The translations under genes and the position numbers were made by a program. The notes below the pieces were generated by a model, which saw only the letters and a list, made by a program, of their open reading frames with translations, did not search any database and was not told the DNA's origin. Source: Oehlia diaphana (lineage: Eukaryota; Glomeromycota; Glomeromycetes; Glomerales; Glomeraceae). From it: a DNA stretch of 64,000 nt. Where the stretch lies: contig QZLH01000490.1 of the NCBI GenBank assembly GCA_003833135.1, forward strand, positions 1-64,000, written 5' to 3'. This document shows positions 1-11,815 of the stretch, one piece after another (the first letter of the stretch is position 1; each line of letters begins with the position of its first letter).

Positions 1-1026
1 TTTTAATACTCTTCCCCAATTTACTGTATATTATATAGTATTTTGTATAATAAAAATGTAACAAAATCAATATTTTAATTAAAGGTAGACAAATCAGCCC
101 ATATGTATTATCAAAAACAAGATTCACAAGTAAATTAGTCTTATCTAAACACTTCCTCAATGACTAACTTGCTGAAAGACCATGTCATTACTAAATAACT
201 AATATTTTGGGATAATTCATGCTTTATTTGTGACTTTATCCATTTCAAAAGACGAAGTTTCATAAAAAATATGATTACTTTTAATTTTTTAAACATGTGT
301 TTTATTTGTATATACGTTCTTAAATATAAATTTTACATTTACTTATCAATGAGTAATAATTTGCTCATATCTGATTTGTAATGAAAAAATTAAATAATAT
401 GATGCTTTTACTTGTTAGATTTAGTGATAGGATTTCCATGAAATTTGCAGAAATTTATCAGGATCTGTGCAAATTTTGCATTAATAATACTATAAAATTA
501 TAAATAATAGTTAATTAACTTCATCTCTATTTATTCCTTCTTTATACTACCTCTAACATGCTATGTAATAATCATATTTCAAATAAAACAGATAGGCTGA
601 TTAACTGATGATATTTAAACTACAGCTTGATATAAAATAAATAGATGATATTTAATTTACACAATCCGTTCTTACATAAAATTATTCAGTATCATGTTAC
701 AAGTCAATAATTATTATCAAGAAATAAAGGCAATATTTTTTTAAATATGTAAATAACACTTTTATCCTGTGTTTATTAATTTTATATTTCTTTTACTTTG
801 ACTTGCAAAACTTCTTGAATACTTAGATAGTCACAAACTGGAAAAATAGTCCTTTTTCCAGTTTCTGTTACTTTACCATAATAAAATTTTTACAGCCTCT
901 CCATTTCATAATGATTGGTATGCTCTTGATAGAATGTGAACGAGATGGTTTATATGAGCAGTTCAAGAATGAAATGAGAAGATTGATTTGAAAACAAAAG
1001 TATATTTTTCTGGTATTTTTTTAAGA
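1..1026. other. AT-rich gene-free DNA
   Basis: No open frame of useful length, RNA gene or recognisable element end was seen in this first kilobase. It is AT-rich and full of stop codons in all frames. Confidence 0.6.
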
Positions 1027-1750
1027 GGTAATAATAACACTCCAAACAGCTGACTACCTAATTTAGAAGTATTAGGTAACTACCTAATTATCATTATCTC
1101 TAGGGATGGTATCAGTTCAGTTTAGTTCAGTTTAGTTTATAAACTGGCAGTTTAGACAACAAACTAAACAGACTGTGGTTTATTGTTTAATATAAATTGC
1201 AATTCAAATTACAATTAAACTGCAGTTTAAACTACAGTACAAATCACATGTGTTAATTTTATTAAGAATGAGTTGAAATTTAATTATTGAATTAGCGAGA
1301 TTATATGATGGATTATTAAAATAACTGGCCAATTTAAGTTTTTCCTTAAATATCTTAAAATTTATTAATAAAAAAATGACTTTTTTTTTTTTTTAAAAAA
1401 AAAAATAATTATCTTTAAAGTTTATTAATGAAAAAAACAAAAATTTTATTATAACATAATTTTTTAATTTAAAATTTAAAAAGTTATTAATTTATTTGAT
1501 AATAAGTTTACTTTATATAAAAAATTAAAATTGGCTTAAACCATAGTTTGAACTGTGGTTTAACAAACCATGGTTTGTAATATTCAAACTGTCTAGTATC
1601 AGTTCAGTTTCAAACTGCGGTTAAACCAGTTTTATCTAAACCAATATCATCACTAGTTATCTTGAATAACTAATAATGATACTTTAAATAGCTAACTACT
1701 TGATTTAGGAATATTAAATGAATACCTAATTGTTATTGATTGCGATATGA
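1027..1750. repeat. TIR-like element nested between ~75-bp direct repeats
   Basis: Two diverged direct repeats of about 75 bp lie at 1027-1101 and 1672-1748; both contain a 'gctaactac-ctaattta-g-atta' type core. They flank about 570 bp that begins with GGTATCAGTTCAGTTTAG near 1107 and ends with an approximate inverted copy, CTAAACCAATATCATCA, near 1650. The interior is rich in AAACT/AGTTT words that pair with each other (for example 1130-1260 against 1530-1630). There is no coding potential. It looks like a non-autonomous DNA transposon inserted into, or duplicating, an older repeat. Confidence 0.5.
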
Positions 1751-1894
1751 GTCTTCTCATATTTATAGTTGATATGTTTATTTTTTTTCAATATTATTTA
1801 ATTTCTAAAGTTACCATTTTTGCTTAATTTCAAGGTTAATTCTAAGAATAACTACTTGTATTAGAGAGAGATTATTCTTGATTATATGAAAGTA

Positions 1895-2066
1895 TAGTCA
1901 GCTTTTGTTATAATGAACCTTAAGTTTTAGATTTCAATTTCACTATAGGGCTATAGTAAAGATTTTAAAAGATTTAATTGGTTAATTCATTATAGTAAGG
2001 GAAATTTATTATAGTTGTCTAAAAAATTCACTATATTAAAGGTTCGTTATATCAAGATTTGATTGT
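1895..2066. mobile_element. MITE with pogo/mariner-type ends, copy 1
   Basis: The left end reads TATAGTCAGCTTTTGTTATA and the right end TATATCAAGATTTGATTGTA. These are approximate inverted repeats with a TA dinucleotide at each outer edge, as expected for Tc1/mariner/pogo insertions. The interior is non-coding and palindromic. Copies 2 and 3 in this window (8233-8543 and 27580-27741) have the same end sequence. Confidence 0.6.
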
Positions 2067-5000
2067 AGATAGAATAATTTGTACACATTTTATTTTATTT
2101 TATTTTATTTTTTTTAATTGCAGCATATTTACAAATTTATTAAAATAATTAAAGCAATACCTAATTAAGACACTACCTAATTAAACTAATATTATTAATT
2201 TATAAACTACTCATCATATTAATAAGGTACTCCACATATACACTGTTAAATGATCTATTAGAAATATGTTTTCTTAGCTAAAGACCTTATAGTCAATGCA
2301 AGGATGATCATGGGATCTACATCTCATTTTATTATATTTATTAATATTTCTAAAAATTATAGATTGAATGAAGTTAGTGGCAGACAAAAAAGGTCTTCAC
2401 ATTTTTTACATATCAGTAAAGTCTTATGGAAAGAAAATTTGTAATAGCTACGATAATTGTAAAAAGGCAAATGAAAAAATATCAAAATTTATCTTCAAAT
2501 AAAATAAACTCAAAGTAAATGTTATTGGTAATTTTAAAAAAATGTATATACTTGCATCTTTTCTAAAATATTAGAACCAAAAAAACTAATTTTTGTATTT
2601 CAATTTTAGGATGATCATAATGAAAGTTATGAGGTAGATAATTTCTTTAAAAGAAAAAAATCATCCAATCTGTTTTATAGTTTTATATTGAAACAAATTG
2701 TTCAGATAATATAATATTCTGACTATTTATAACAATCAAAAAATTGAATAATTGCTAATGTAAAAATCTTTTTTAAGTCGAGTCTAAAACACATAACTTT
2801 ATTTTTATATCTAAAGAAAATGATGATTCAAGATTTTTTTTTCTTAGGTTCACAACCTATATCCTTCTGTAATGCAAATGACACCAAAGGTCTTACAAAT
2901 TTGAAGTTTACTACTACTAAAGTAAATTAAAATCAAGAACTACCTGAAAGAAACAAAAATGAAATTCAAAAAAAATTGCAGATAGTTCTGAAAATAAACT
3001 GTTTTTAGTATCTGAGAAAAAAGTATGATAATTTTTATTAAAATACGTTTAAATATCAAAATTCTACTTGCTCTAATGCTGTGAATAATTTGTTCATTTA
3101 CAAGAAATTTTAAACAAAGTTGTAAAATTGCCAACTCCCAATAAATGAGAAAATGAAATAGTAGAAAATATTTCTATATATAAAAAGGTAAAAAATTATA
3201 GTGATAAAAACTACAAAAATATAAAAGCTCATGTATATTTTCTATATTTAAGTAAAAAAAACTATAAAAAGTACTTATAGCATAAAGTATTCATAATCAA
3301 GAAATAGGAAAAAGTCTTTTCCTGATTTTTTCTATTCTGGCAGGAGTGATGAAGTTCTTGATAATGATGAAAAAATCAAATTTGATCTATCAAGTATTTC
3401 AATAGAATTAGAGTGTGAATTAACCTGCAAGATATAATATATGTTAATTTTATTCTTTTACTTTACATATCTTGAAAATTAATTCTGTTTTTAAGTGTGA
3501 AGTTGGTTACATCAATGTGACTGATCAATTTCAAAAATATCAAAAAGAAGTTATAAGAGGTTGGAGAAGGAAGGCTTAATATATGATAACCTCTAAGAAG
3601 TTTAGTAAGTATTTCAATGAATATTTATATCAGAATATATTAATAATTTTTTTTTATTGTATTCAGAGCATTATCATCAATTATTGTGCTTTATTCTCCA
3701 TGCTTGTACCCCATGTTCATAAAGAAAGAGTAGAAAGAAATAACAATTTTCAACTCTTATATATTAAATGAATCACCACTTTCACCTAAGATTTTATCAT
3801 TTCTTTATAATACAACTTGCAAAAATTTAATTAATGGAAATATTTTTATAAATGGTGAAAATTTGAACTTAAATCAAGCAGAAGTTTGCATAATAAATTT
3901 ATTATATTAGGTCACATACCCTTATAATGAAAATAAGACAGATTAAAAATTCAACTAAAAGCTTAAAAATCAATAAATCTGCAACTTAATAGAAGCCAGA
4001 ATATTTCTAAATATGGGTATACTGTATATGCTTGAAACTATGAGTTTTGTTATTTTTTAATACATTTAATTAATCTTTTATATTAAACAGGCGAATTGCA
4101 TTGATGAAATCATTCTTTATAAACTTAAAATATAATAGCCTATATTATTTATAGCCATTCTTAACAATAAGACTTATGACTGACAAGATTACTATCCCAT
4201 TAGCTGAGTTCGCAATAAGTCATTTAATCATGTTAAAGGTATATATACTAGTATATTTTTTGAGTTTATAATATATTTTTACTCATGACTTTTATTTGCT
4301 TTTTGCAATTTAGAATATGTTGAAAGTATTTCTGAAAACTACAAGTACTGAAAATATCCAAATGGTTATTTTTTACTAACTGAATGAATGTCCTTCATGT
4401 GTAAGATTTCTAATTTACTGCAAGTTAAAATGTTGATTCACTAGGGCCAGTTTTGCTTCTGAAAAAATTATTCTTTGAATTTTTAATGATTCATGCTCTG
4501 TAAAATATCATGTATTTATATGCATCAATGTAAATTACCTTCCTCTTTACAGTATAGCAAGCTTTCTCATTTATGAAATTTTTTATTAATAAATTAACAG
4601 ATAATCTTTTATTAAATTCTTTTATTAAATAAAAAGTACTATATTTTTTACAAGCTGTATTTCAAATATACTGTAGGTATATTATTTCTTTGAGAAAGGT
4701 ATTAGGAATTAATTTTAAGAAATGTTTATTAGCATTTTTTTCATTCATTCTTTTAGAAATAATTATTTAAACTAGTTATATTTTATAGATACTTAAATAA
4801 TGGTATTTTTTGTAGATTTACCTTTAAATTTTTAGTATCGATATATTTGAAATTAAATTAAAATTTAAAAATATGGTTACTTGTTAGAACTTAGAAGTAA
4901 ACCAACTGAAACAATATTTCAAACCATTAATAACAAATTAATGCAAAATAATAAATGTATTCAAAAATAAAATAAAATATATTTAAAAAAATATAAACAA

Positions 5001-6339
5001 ATTTTATAAAAGTGTAAACATAAATAATATAGTATCAGAGTTTTTTTTCATGTAAAAATTTCAGGCTACCTGATTACTCAAAGTGATCTGAATTAACTTC
5101 AAAACAGATTCAAAGTTCTACAGTATACGAAAAAATTTTTTGTTAATGGTTATATTTTTTTCTTTCTTTATACTTTTATAATTTATTAATTTCTGTTTTA
5201 ATACTCTAATAAACATTTATCTTACAAATATAAAAGTATAAAAAATCTTTCCGCTTAGTGATAATATAACAGAGAATAATATTTTAGTTTTTTTGCATAT
5301 TAAAAATAATTTATAAGGATATTATAAAGCCTCTTCAGTTAGATAATTTATTATTAAATAGTTTGTTATCAAGGTTTGATTATGATAAAATTTGAAGTTT
5401 ATTCTAATAGAAAAAATTTAATTTAATAATTAATCAAAAATGAGAGTTTTTTAATTATATAAATACAGTATATGCTCATTAATTCTCTTTTTTGCCATTT
5501 TTATCTGATCTTTTCTCGCTATCTTTTTTCTACTAATATTTTATATTCTACTAAATTAAATTTTAAAAAGATGTCTACCAAAATATCTATAATGTGTTAT
5601 GTCCATAAATTTATAGAAAGACACTCAGAAGTATATGGTTAAAGAGATTACAGCATTTATAAGGTTCAGTATAATAATTATTTATCTAAAAGTCAAAGCT
5701 TTTGTACTTGTAGATTTAAATATCACAATCTATATTGAAATTTTAATATTAGTTAAATGATTTCTCTAAGAGGAAAGTTTATTATGTGAATTTTAAAATC
5801 ATCATCAGTAAATGATATAAAGAAAGTTTCTTTATTCTCATATTTTAAAAACAATTTTTAAAATTAAAAATAATAACAGATAATGAAATTTAAGTTATTT
5901 CTTTATGTTTAAAATTATTAAAATATAATAGCAAAAATTCATATGAAATCCAGTTATTTTTACTGCCTTATTTAATTATTTTACATTATAAAAAGCTTTT
6001 GAAGAGTAAATAATAATACCATTAATAATTGCAATAATTACAAAACTTTTATTTGCAACTGGTGTAAAAAGTAATAGGTTCTTAAAATAGTTAATGGGTT
6101 ATAAAAAGTTGTTGTTATTTTAATTTTTAAGCATGAGTTGTAAAAATTTTTTTTAATTTTTAATTATTCTACATAAGATTGATAAGATGAATTTATAACA
6201 TGATTATATTTTGCACTAATTTACTAATTTTTTATTAAAATTCTTAATTTAAGTTAATTTTAAGGATTGGTGCATATGTTATAAATTTATCTTATCAAAA
6301 AAGAAATTTAGCCATTATTCTAGATGATTTAATAAGTTT
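2067..6339. other. AT-rich gene-free DNA
   Basis: No gene is supported. Short open frames at 2940-3134 and 3583-3771 have AT-driven composition and no recognisable domain. A string at 5367-5388 resembles the right end of the pogo-type MITEs, but no partner end was found. Otherwise only homopolymer and A/T simple sequence is visible. Confidence 0.55.
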
Positions 6340-6343
6340 ATAT

Positions 6344-6679
6344 TAGCCACTTGATGTTACGATAAATAAACCATTTAAAATTAATTTATGTAAAGAATAG
6401 CATTTGTAAATGGCTGCTAATGACGCTAAACAAATAGCTAAAGGTAATTTTTGACGTGTTAAATTTAGTGATGTGTGTGAATAGGTAAAACATTTTTGTG
6501 ATAAAATCTCTAATGAAATCATTATCGACTCTTTTAAAATTTGTAGCATTTCAAATGTTTTAGATAATGTTGATAATATTATTAGTAATGATAATCTAAA
6601 GGATGGCATTAATGATAAAGATATCAGTGATGATAATTTAGAGAATGATATAAGCTGTAATGATTTGGAATTAGAATAA
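6344..6679 (+). pseudogene. decayed pogo/Tigger-type DDE transposase, C-terminal fragment
   Basis: One forward frame reads continuously as PLDVTINKPFK, then LCKE-stop-HL-stop-MAANDAK, SDVCE-stop-VKHFCDKIS, NEIIIDSFKICSISNVLDN, an acidic Asn/Asp-rich tail and a final TAA. The order PLDV-NKPFK / KEWHLWM / CEWV / SFKxCGISNALDG is the usual C-terminus of pogo/Tigger transposases, as recalled from the family. The in-frame stops sit where the family has Gln or Trp (CAG to TAG, TGG to TAG or TAA), so it is dead. The frame is otherwise intact, which suggests point decay rather than indels. No N-terminal helix-turn-helix or catalytic aspartates were located upstream. Confidence 0.6.
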
Positions 6680-7650
6680 ATAAATAAATAAATAATTTGT
6701 ATCTTTTAATAAAGTTAATTGATCTTAAAACATTTTAATCTTGGAGGTGCTTATTTTTAATATATATATATATATTGTGAAAATGCTTAATTTTAGGGGA
6801 TGTTTAATTTCTAATATTTATGATATGTTAAATCTCAAAAACATTTAAAAGGTTTTTTAATTAGAAGTTTTATGACTTGGCAAATAAGAAAAATCAGTAG
6901 ATAAAAATAAATAATATTTATTAAAAAAAAAATGTAAAGAAATTACATTTAAAAAGATCCAGTAAATTAATAAAAATTTAAAATATTTTTTATAAAGATA
7001 TTTCTTCTATTATGAAGTTATTGTATGCTTCTTAATAGTATTATCAAGTATTTTGAAGAGTAAAGATCTATTAGTATAAAATGTATTATTTTATTATAAA
7101 TAATTGACAAAATCTTCATTAATAAAAATATTATTATCATAAGTTCTTTTTATGTTATATTACTTATTTTTTGCTTATTGTTAATATTTATAATTATTCC
7201 ATATTATATTATAAGTTTTTATATTACTTATTCTAAATGATATGTCTCTTTAAATCATCTTTAAATTCAAAAATTTTACAGAACAAATTATATATATTTT
7301 TGTTATTTAAATTGTACTTTACATTTACTTTTAAATTGCATTTGAAAGTAAGAAAACTTCATTTTGAGATAAATTTTTTTATATATACAAAAAAAAATAT
7401 ATTATCAAAAAGAAAATAAAAATTTATAATAAATATAACCAGTATTAATTTTTTAATAAAAGTTATTATGCAAATAACATATAATTTATTAAGTTTTATT
7501 ATACAATAAAGTGATATGACTATACTAATAATACTATTATAATAAATATTGTAATATATATTTAATTATATTAAAATTTTTTGTACATATATCACATATT
7601 TTTTCTAAAAAAGGTATACACAAAATTCTAATTATATGTACTGTGCATAT
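6680..7650. other. AT-rich gene-free DNA
   Basis: This stretch holds (TA)n at about 6763-6775 and A/T-rich sequence. The 60-codon frame at 7237-7419 is compositionally simple and not supported as a gene. Confidence 0.5.
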
Positions 7651-7651
7651 G

Positions 7652-7831
7652 CTGCATAGTAGGGTTTTTCAAAATCAAATTAAATTGAATATAAAATTAA
7701 TAATTAATTTGAATTTGTTAAATTAAATTAAATTCAAATTAAATTAAATTAAGCTGATTTGAATTTGTCAAATTCAAATTAAATTCAAATCAAATATCAA
7801 ATATTAAATCAAATTATATAATCCTACTGCA
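7652..7831. mobile_element. short palindromic A/T element (MITE-like)
   Basis: Ends TGCATAGTAGGGTT (7653) and AATCCTACTGCA (to 7831) are approximate inverted repeats. The interior alternates AATTTGAATTT and AAATTCAAATT words and could fold into one long hairpin. There are no codons of interest. Confidence 0.5.
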
Positions 7832-8232
7832 CAATGAAAAATAAACATTAAATATAATAAATTATTAATTATTTTTTAATTATATAGTAAAAATTATTTA
7901 TGTTATTATTTATTTCACTTTATATAAATTTTATTTATTTGAATATTATAGAGCATAATAATAATATCTCTCATTTTTTATTGTAATTTAATAATACTTA
8001 TCAAAACTATTTTTTCAAAATTTTAGTTTAATCAAAATTCAATCTAAAACTATTTTTTATAATAAACTTAATTGCCTAAACTGTTTTTATACTTTTCTGA
8101 AACTAATTATAATTTAGAAAAAGTTTTGGATTTACTAATTTTTCATTAAAAATAAAGTTTTTAAAGTTTCAGATTTTTGAATTTAATTGTTAAATGAATT
8201 TTAGGTAGCAATACTATTATAATCATAATTTA

Positions 8233-8543
8233 CAGTCAATTCTTCTTATAACGAATTTTGATATAACAAATTTTACAATATAATAGATCTTCAGTGTGGT
8301 ACAAATTTTAACATATGAAAAAAATCTTATTATACCAAATTTTACTAATTAAATGCCGTATACTGTTTAACAAAGTAAATTTTATAAACTATATATAAAA
8401 AATGCTCCCTTTAATACTGAATTTTCTTTTATAACAAATTTTTTTTCAATATAATAAAGATATTTTGTGTAACTTGCATTTTTGCATTATACAATACAAT
8501 TAATCAGCCTGGACGTCCACTTCATTATATTAAGAGTTAACTG
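8233..8543. mobile_element. MITE with pogo/mariner-type ends, copy 2
   Basis: Left end CAGTCAATTCTTCTTATAAC and right end TATATTAAGAGTTAACTG are flanked by TA on both sides (8231-8232, 8544-8545). The 311-bp interior is non-coding. The ends match copies 1 and 3, and the TA target agrees with pogo/mariner insertion. Confidence 0.6.
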
Positions 8544-8581
8544 TACTTTTTTTTTGAAAATTTAGGTAAATTATATAATTA

Positions 8582-9155
8582 TATAAAATTTACTAGTAGA
8601 TTAAATTATCTAGATTAAACTATCCTGGGTTAAAACTAGTTATATATTATTTTTCTTGTATTTTTGACAATATATCTTATTTTTATTATAATTATAATTT
8701 ACATTTTTTTTTTTTTTTTTGATAAAATTATATAATTATATAAAGACTTTTTCTATTTGTACACTAGTGTATGAAACATGGATCACATGTTTATTATACT
8801 TTTTAGGTAATCTGCATAATAAATTTCCTTTTTTGGAAATTTGTGCAATGAATTTTCATTTTTACTGAGAATCAAAATTGCCTTTTTTGGGTTGTATAAT
8901 ATTACTCTAGTTTCCATATAAGGATATTCAAGTGAATTTTGGCTGGAATTATAAAATTTGGCTGAAATTATAGGATGCGACATATAATATGTGACGAATA
9001 AGGTTTTTCTAAACTAGAAGAGTATGACATGGATGACAAATTAAAGTCACGTAATCTGTATTTCGCACACTAGTGTATTTTAAGAAATTTTCTTATATAA
9101 AATATACTAGTAGATTAAATCATCTAGGTTAAATCATTTAAGTTAAAATTAGTCT
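8582..9155. repeat. pair of ~60-bp direct repeats with unique spacer
   Basis: A segment containing ACTAGTAGATTAAAT at 8582-8641 recurs with about 80% identity at 9096-9155. Each copy lies near a palindromic ACACTAGTGT (about 8761 and 9068). The spacer carries no clear gene; the 66-codon minus frame at 8783-8983 is not convincing. This could be a pair of very short terminal direct repeats or a local duplication. Confidence 0.45.
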
Positions 9156-10046
9156 TAAATATACCTGATAACTGATAAATCTTTAATAAAATTCCTTTTA
9201 ATAAATGTTATCTTTATTATTTTCAATTCAAAATCTTATAATATTTTACTATACTGTATATTAATTACCTTCCAATATTTATATAAATTTTTTAAAATTT
9301 AAGATTATTTTACTAATAATAAATTATAATTATAATAATTATAATTAAAGTTAATATTTAATTATACTAATAAATTTTTTTAAAAGTTTTGTAATATTAA
9401 TTTACTAAAATAATTAAGTTTTTTATTTTTTATTTTGTAATTACTATTTAAACTTCTTTTTTTTAGTTTGACTTAAATAATAGTATTTTCTACTTATAAT
9501 ATGTATATTAAATATTAAATATACTTAAAACAAAATAAATACAAATTATTAAGGAAAGTAAATATAGTTTTAATAATTATAATTTAAATAACTATACAGA
9601 AATTCCTGTTAATAAATTACTCTTAAATTATTAATCTTTAAACTTTTAAATAATGCAGCATCTAATGTTTTAAATAACTTCCTGTTCGACCATTATTATA
9701 TATTATTTTTAACAGTATTTGGTATTTGAATTTGATGATTCTAATATACCTTGTACAGATGAGCTCACTGCAATCTCTGCAATCTATCATCATTTTTGAG
9801 ATTGTCACGTTTTAAAAGGAAATAATTTGTGTTACATACTAATGACAGAATACAAATCACGAATTTTTTTTTTGACAAGTTTTGTTTTTGTACGATTAAA
9901 TTATCCTTTTAAGAATCTTCGCTAATTTATTTTTTTCGATACCTTGCTGTATTATTTATTGAACAAGGTATTCTTTGTAATTTTTGTATTTTTATTCCTT
10001 TCTAATTTTTTTCTAATTTTTTTCTGCATTAATATTTACAGTTTTG
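9156..10046. other. AT-rich leader upstream of the first gene
   Basis: AT-rich to about 9700, then slightly more balanced. A TTTACAG at 10035-10041 just ahead of the first ATG could be the acceptor of a 5'-UTR intron, but no donor was assigned. Confidence 0.4.
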
Positions 10047-11329
10047 ATGGCATTACAAATTTACTCCTGGTATGCTTCTTTTCCAGCCTGGAATGAAACT
10101 TCTTTTGATCACATCAGAGATTTTAATCAACCTCCACCACCTGGGGTTGATTATCAACAGTATAATGTATCAACAAGATTACCAATACAATCTTCGTATA
10201 ATAATCCTGTATCTTCTATATATACTTCACAGCTACCCTATACTTCCCAACAATTGTATGAAAATACTTCATATGTGGATTATTCGATGATTTCACCGAG
10301 GTTGTTAATTGATTTTAAAGTAATTACCATATAGATACAGTCACATTCTTAATTTAAAAAATAATAACCCGATTTCATTTAACAGAAACAATGAAACTAC
10401 AAATGATCCAATAGTAGATTTATCAAATTCGGATATTTTCTTTCAGCCAGAACTCTATTCATCATCATCAGAGTATTATTGTGATCTTAAAAGTAATAAA
10501 TTAAGAAAAAGAAAAGGGAAAAAGAAGAAGTCAGTTGGTAAGATCCGATAAACGTAAATCACAAAGATTTAAAATAACAAATTATTTACTATTTAAGTCC
10601 ATAATTTTTTTAGTTGGCCTTAATTCCAAAATTAAAAATCAATCATCAAATTGCACCATCAATAGTAATAAATCAAAGAGAAAAAAGAAGAATTTTCCTG
10701 ATGATGATGAAGGTATGAAAATTAATATAAATCGGATTAAAAGTAACATGTGATTAATAACGTTTTATTGTATTGTATACATAGATCAATCTATTGTACA
10801 GGATAAGATAGAATCGGTTCAAAAATTCTACCGAGGGAGAAAAAGTGGCGAGTTAAAAGTAAGGCCAATTAAGGATGTAAAAAAAGATTTGAGCGATAAC
10901 ATTATTCGCCCGAACTTTTCTTTTTCAAACGACAAGCAACCTTTAAGAAATGATATTTCTACGTGCGCTGCCATGAGACTTCCTCTTGAGATCCTTGTTA
11001 AAATAGTGGAATATTCGACTGCAGAGACTACTTTGGCCTTAACACTTACATGTCAAAAATGGTATAACTGGCTTACCGATGAACAAAGTGTCTATATTGA
11101 TCGGGCTTGGCACAGATCCAGAAAGAATACTCGACCGCGTCGTAGAAAGCCTAAAAATGAAGTACGTGAAATGATTCATACCATTCAAAAGATGAAACCA
11201 AAGCCAGGATGGTATTTCGAATGCGATATGTGCTACAAAAATTCTAACGTCATGAAATGGAAATTCGGAAACATTCTAGTAAATACTTGTTATAATTGCA
11301 AGAAAATGTACGAGGTAGCAGACAGCTAG
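10047..11329 (+). CDS. F-box-like protein with C-terminal CxxC pair
   Basis: Four exons (10047-10300, 10386-10537, 10614-10712, 10785-11329) keep phase at every junction and give 349 aa. Residues ~1-100 are Tyr/Gln/Pro/Ser-rich. A lysine-rich linker (RKRKGKKKKS and SKRKKK) could be a nuclear signal. An F-box-like helix set starts near residue 234 (LPLEILVKIVEYS, then LALTLTCQKWYNWL), the segment that binds Skp1 in SCF ubiquitin ligases. A basic stretch (TRPRRRKPKN) follows, then two CxxC pairs at about C315/C318 and C337/C340, possibly a zinc knuckle. The F-box call rests on the Leu-Pro-x-Glu start and the Cys-x-x-Trp end. Substrate is unknown. It is not a member of the small four-exon family downstream. 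Confidence 0.72.
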
Positions 11330-11765
11330 AAAAGTTAACCAGAAGATAAAAACAGATGAGATCATTTTTTATCAAAAGACTTTTCACAAACTTTTTCATT
11401 AAATAAAACTCTCATATGCTATTATTTATTTATAAAGTTTATTTTTGTGATTAATGTGATTTATAAATAAATTTAATTAATCGTAATTCGTAAATGATAG
11501 AAAGTAATTTAAAAAATGGTTTAGCTTTGATCACGTACTGGCACGTGATAATAGAGAACAAGCTTTATATTAACGTCAACCAAAAAATGTTTTAAAAGAC
11601 TTTCTTCCGTTGGAACGTGTAAAGAATATGCAATAACATTTGTACCGTTCTTTATTTATTCGTTTGTTGAATGAATATAATTTTCTATTGATAATAATAG
11701 ATTAATTACTAGTTTTAATATAAATTATTTTTTCGTTAAAAGAAAAGAGAGAAAAAAAAATCAAA
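11330..11765. other. intergenic, 3' of F-box gene
   Basis: AT-rich with no supported gene. It presumably holds the 3' UTR of the upstream gene and whatever remains of the promoter of the fossil copy that follows. Confidence 0.4.
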
Positions 11766-11815
11766 ATGGCGCAGTTCTAGCGAACAAATTATAAATGAAT
11801 TTTAATGAAACAAGG
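11766..11815 (+). pseudogene. fossil first exon of the small F-box-like family
   Basis: The start (ATGGCGCAGTTC) and the end (GAAACAAG then GTAATA) match first exons of the family at 12755, 14040 and 16678. Its fifth codon is TAG and about 20 bp of the middle are missing. No later exons of this copy were found before 12755, so it marks a dead, truncated member at the left edge of the array. Confidence 0.65.

Noticed and set aside
5367..5388. Further pogo-type MITE end (TTGTTATCAAGGTTTGATTA)
   Set aside because: Matches the right end only, and no left end was recognised within 400 bp.
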